Under the pieces are notes generated by a model, which saw only the letters and a list, made by a program, of their open reading frames with translations, did no database searches and was not told the DNA's origin. Below are positions 12,184 to 12,863 of a stretch of DNA of 12,863 nucleotides, piece by piece. The stretch is from JBJXHG01 sp046160865 (GTDB lineage Bacteria; Planctomycetota; UBA1135; GCA-002686595): the NCBI GenBank assembly GCA_046160865.1, contig JBJXHG010000076.1, forward strand, positions 1 through 12,863. Direction: 5' to 3'. The position numbers were made by a program, and so were the translations under genes. Numbering within the stretch: position 1 is the first letter of the stretch; each line of letters opens with the position of its first letter.

Positions 12184-12863
12184 TCACGTCTCGCGCGTGC
12201 CGAGCAGCGCCGTGCCGATCAATCGGTAGAGCAAGCGAGCGCCGACGATCGCGTCCCAGCTGTCGACCTCGGGGTCGCTTTCCGCGCCTGGCGACACTTC
12301 GTTCAAGTCGAGGCCGACGATGTGGCGGCCGGAGCGAGCGAGCTCCTCGAGCCAGAACATCGTCTCGTGCCAATTCAAACCGCCGGGCACCGGCGTCCCC
12401 GTGTTCGGGCACAGCGCGGGATCGAGCCCGTCGACGTCGAACGACAAGTACACGTTGTCCGGCAAGTGCGCGATCGTGCGGCGCACGAGCTCGCGGAGGT
12501 TTTCGCCTTCGAGCTTCGCGTGCTGCCAATCGATGTCGAACAGCGTCTGGATGCGACCTTTCGACGCGCGGATGCGCTCGTGCTCTTGCTCGCCGAGATC
12601 GCGGATGCCGACTTGCACGAGCTTGGCGACGCCGTCGAGGCGTTCGGTCACGTTGAAAAAGATCGACGCGTGCGACCAATCGAAGCCTTCGTACGCCTCG
12701 CGCAGATCCGCGTGCGCGTCGAAGTGCAGGATGCCGAGGCCCGGGTAACGCTCGCTCATCGCGCGGATCGCGCCGTACGGCACGGCGTGGTCGCCGCCGA
12801 GCACGACGGGCAAGCGCTTCTCCGCGAGAGCCGCTTGCGTCGCCTCGTACACGATGTGGTTGA
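12184..12863 (-). CDS. Ureohydrolase (agmatinase/arginase family), C-terminal part, cut by window edge
   Basis: 225 residues are visible and the frame runs open off the window end, so the first 80-100 residues of a protein of about 310 aa are missing. A GTG at 12852 is an internal codon, not a start. All manganese-binding motifs are present: LGGDHAVPYG, HFDAHADLRE and SFDVDGLDPA. After DAHADLRE comes SHASIF rather than the NTPxxSPSGNxHGMP of true arginases, and GTPVPGGLNWHE also fits agmatinase-type enzymes, which hydrolyse agmatine to putrescine and urea. Related guanidino compounds remain possible substrates. The 160-bp gap to the DUF4870 gene argues against a tight operon. A PuuD-like hydrolase lies two genes downstream. 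Confidence 0.9.
   Translation of the reverse strand, partial: NHIVYEATQAALAEKRLPVVLGGDHAVPYGAIRAMSERYPGLGILHFDAHADLREAYEGFDWSHASIFFNVTERLDGVAKLVQVGIRDLGEQEHERIRASKGRIQTLFDIDWQHAKLEGENLRELVRRTIAHLPDNVYLSFDVDGLDPALCPNTGTPVPGGLNWHETMFWLEELARSGRHIVGLDLNEVSPGAESDPEVDSWDAIVGARLLYRLIGTALLGTRET

Noticed and set aside
12184..12852. GTG at 12852 as the start of a short ureohydrolase
   Set aside because: The frame is open upstream to the window end, and starting there would remove the N-terminal third of a conserved enzyme. The gene is simply cut by the window.
1..12863. Mobile element, defence island or CRISPR system
   Set aside because: No transposase, integrase, nuclease, toxin or repeat-spacer pattern was found. 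All genes are housekeeping or envelope functions with similar composition, except the first half of ribBA.

Overview
This is a GC-rich window (roughly two-thirds G+C by eye) from a bacterium with two membranes. It contains chromosomal housekeeping genes plus one unusual envelope operon. The sequence alone does not fix the lineage. A GspL/GspM pair, a zinc-type ECF anti-sigma factor, a fused RibBA and a DUF4870 membrane protein would fit Planctomycetota, Myxococcota or another high-GC diderm group. There are no transposases, integrases, CRISPR arrays, tRNA or rRNA genes, so I see no sign of a mobile island.

Plus strand, 61-5194. ribBA (riboflavin precursors) comes first. It is followed by a very tight run of five genes: an ECF sigma factor, its membrane-bound ZAS-type anti-sigma factor, a small membrane-anchored protein resembling the Spy/CpxP/CnrX sensors, a GspL-like protein and a GspM-like protein. 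The gaps are 12 bp, a 4-bp overlap, 7 bp and a 4-bp overlap, so these five genes are almost certainly one transcript. A GGAAT-N17-CGTC sequence just upstream of the sigma gene resembles an autoregulated ECF promoter. The simplest reading is an envelope-stress or metal-sensing regulator wired directly to the inner-membrane platform of a type II secretion or type IV pilus machine. This is the most interesting part of the window.

Convergent junction, 5195-5321. There is no gene here. Two adjacent small hairpins (5271-5300) could end transcription from both sides.

Minus strand, 12863-5322. In transcription order: the C-terminal part of an agmatinase/arginase-family ureohydrolase (cut by the window edge), a proline-rich DUF4870 membrane protein followed directly by a perfect 12-bp hairpin, a PuuD-type class I glutamine amidotransferase overlapping aroB (shikimate pathway) by ATGA, a single-domain VOC/glyoxalase-fold protein, and carB (large subunit of carbamoyl-phosphate synthetase). 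carA is not adjacent.

Smaller observations: ribBA and the amidotransferase gene both have a TANNNT box 6-7 nt before ATG and no Shine-Dalgarno, which suggests leaderless mRNAs. The metal-binding His of the RibB domain is Gln. Codon choice changes sharply between the two halves of ribBA. An 11-bp motif recurs just behind two stop codons. Apart from the sigma/secretion operon the genes are ordinary, and I did not find evidence of a wholly new system.
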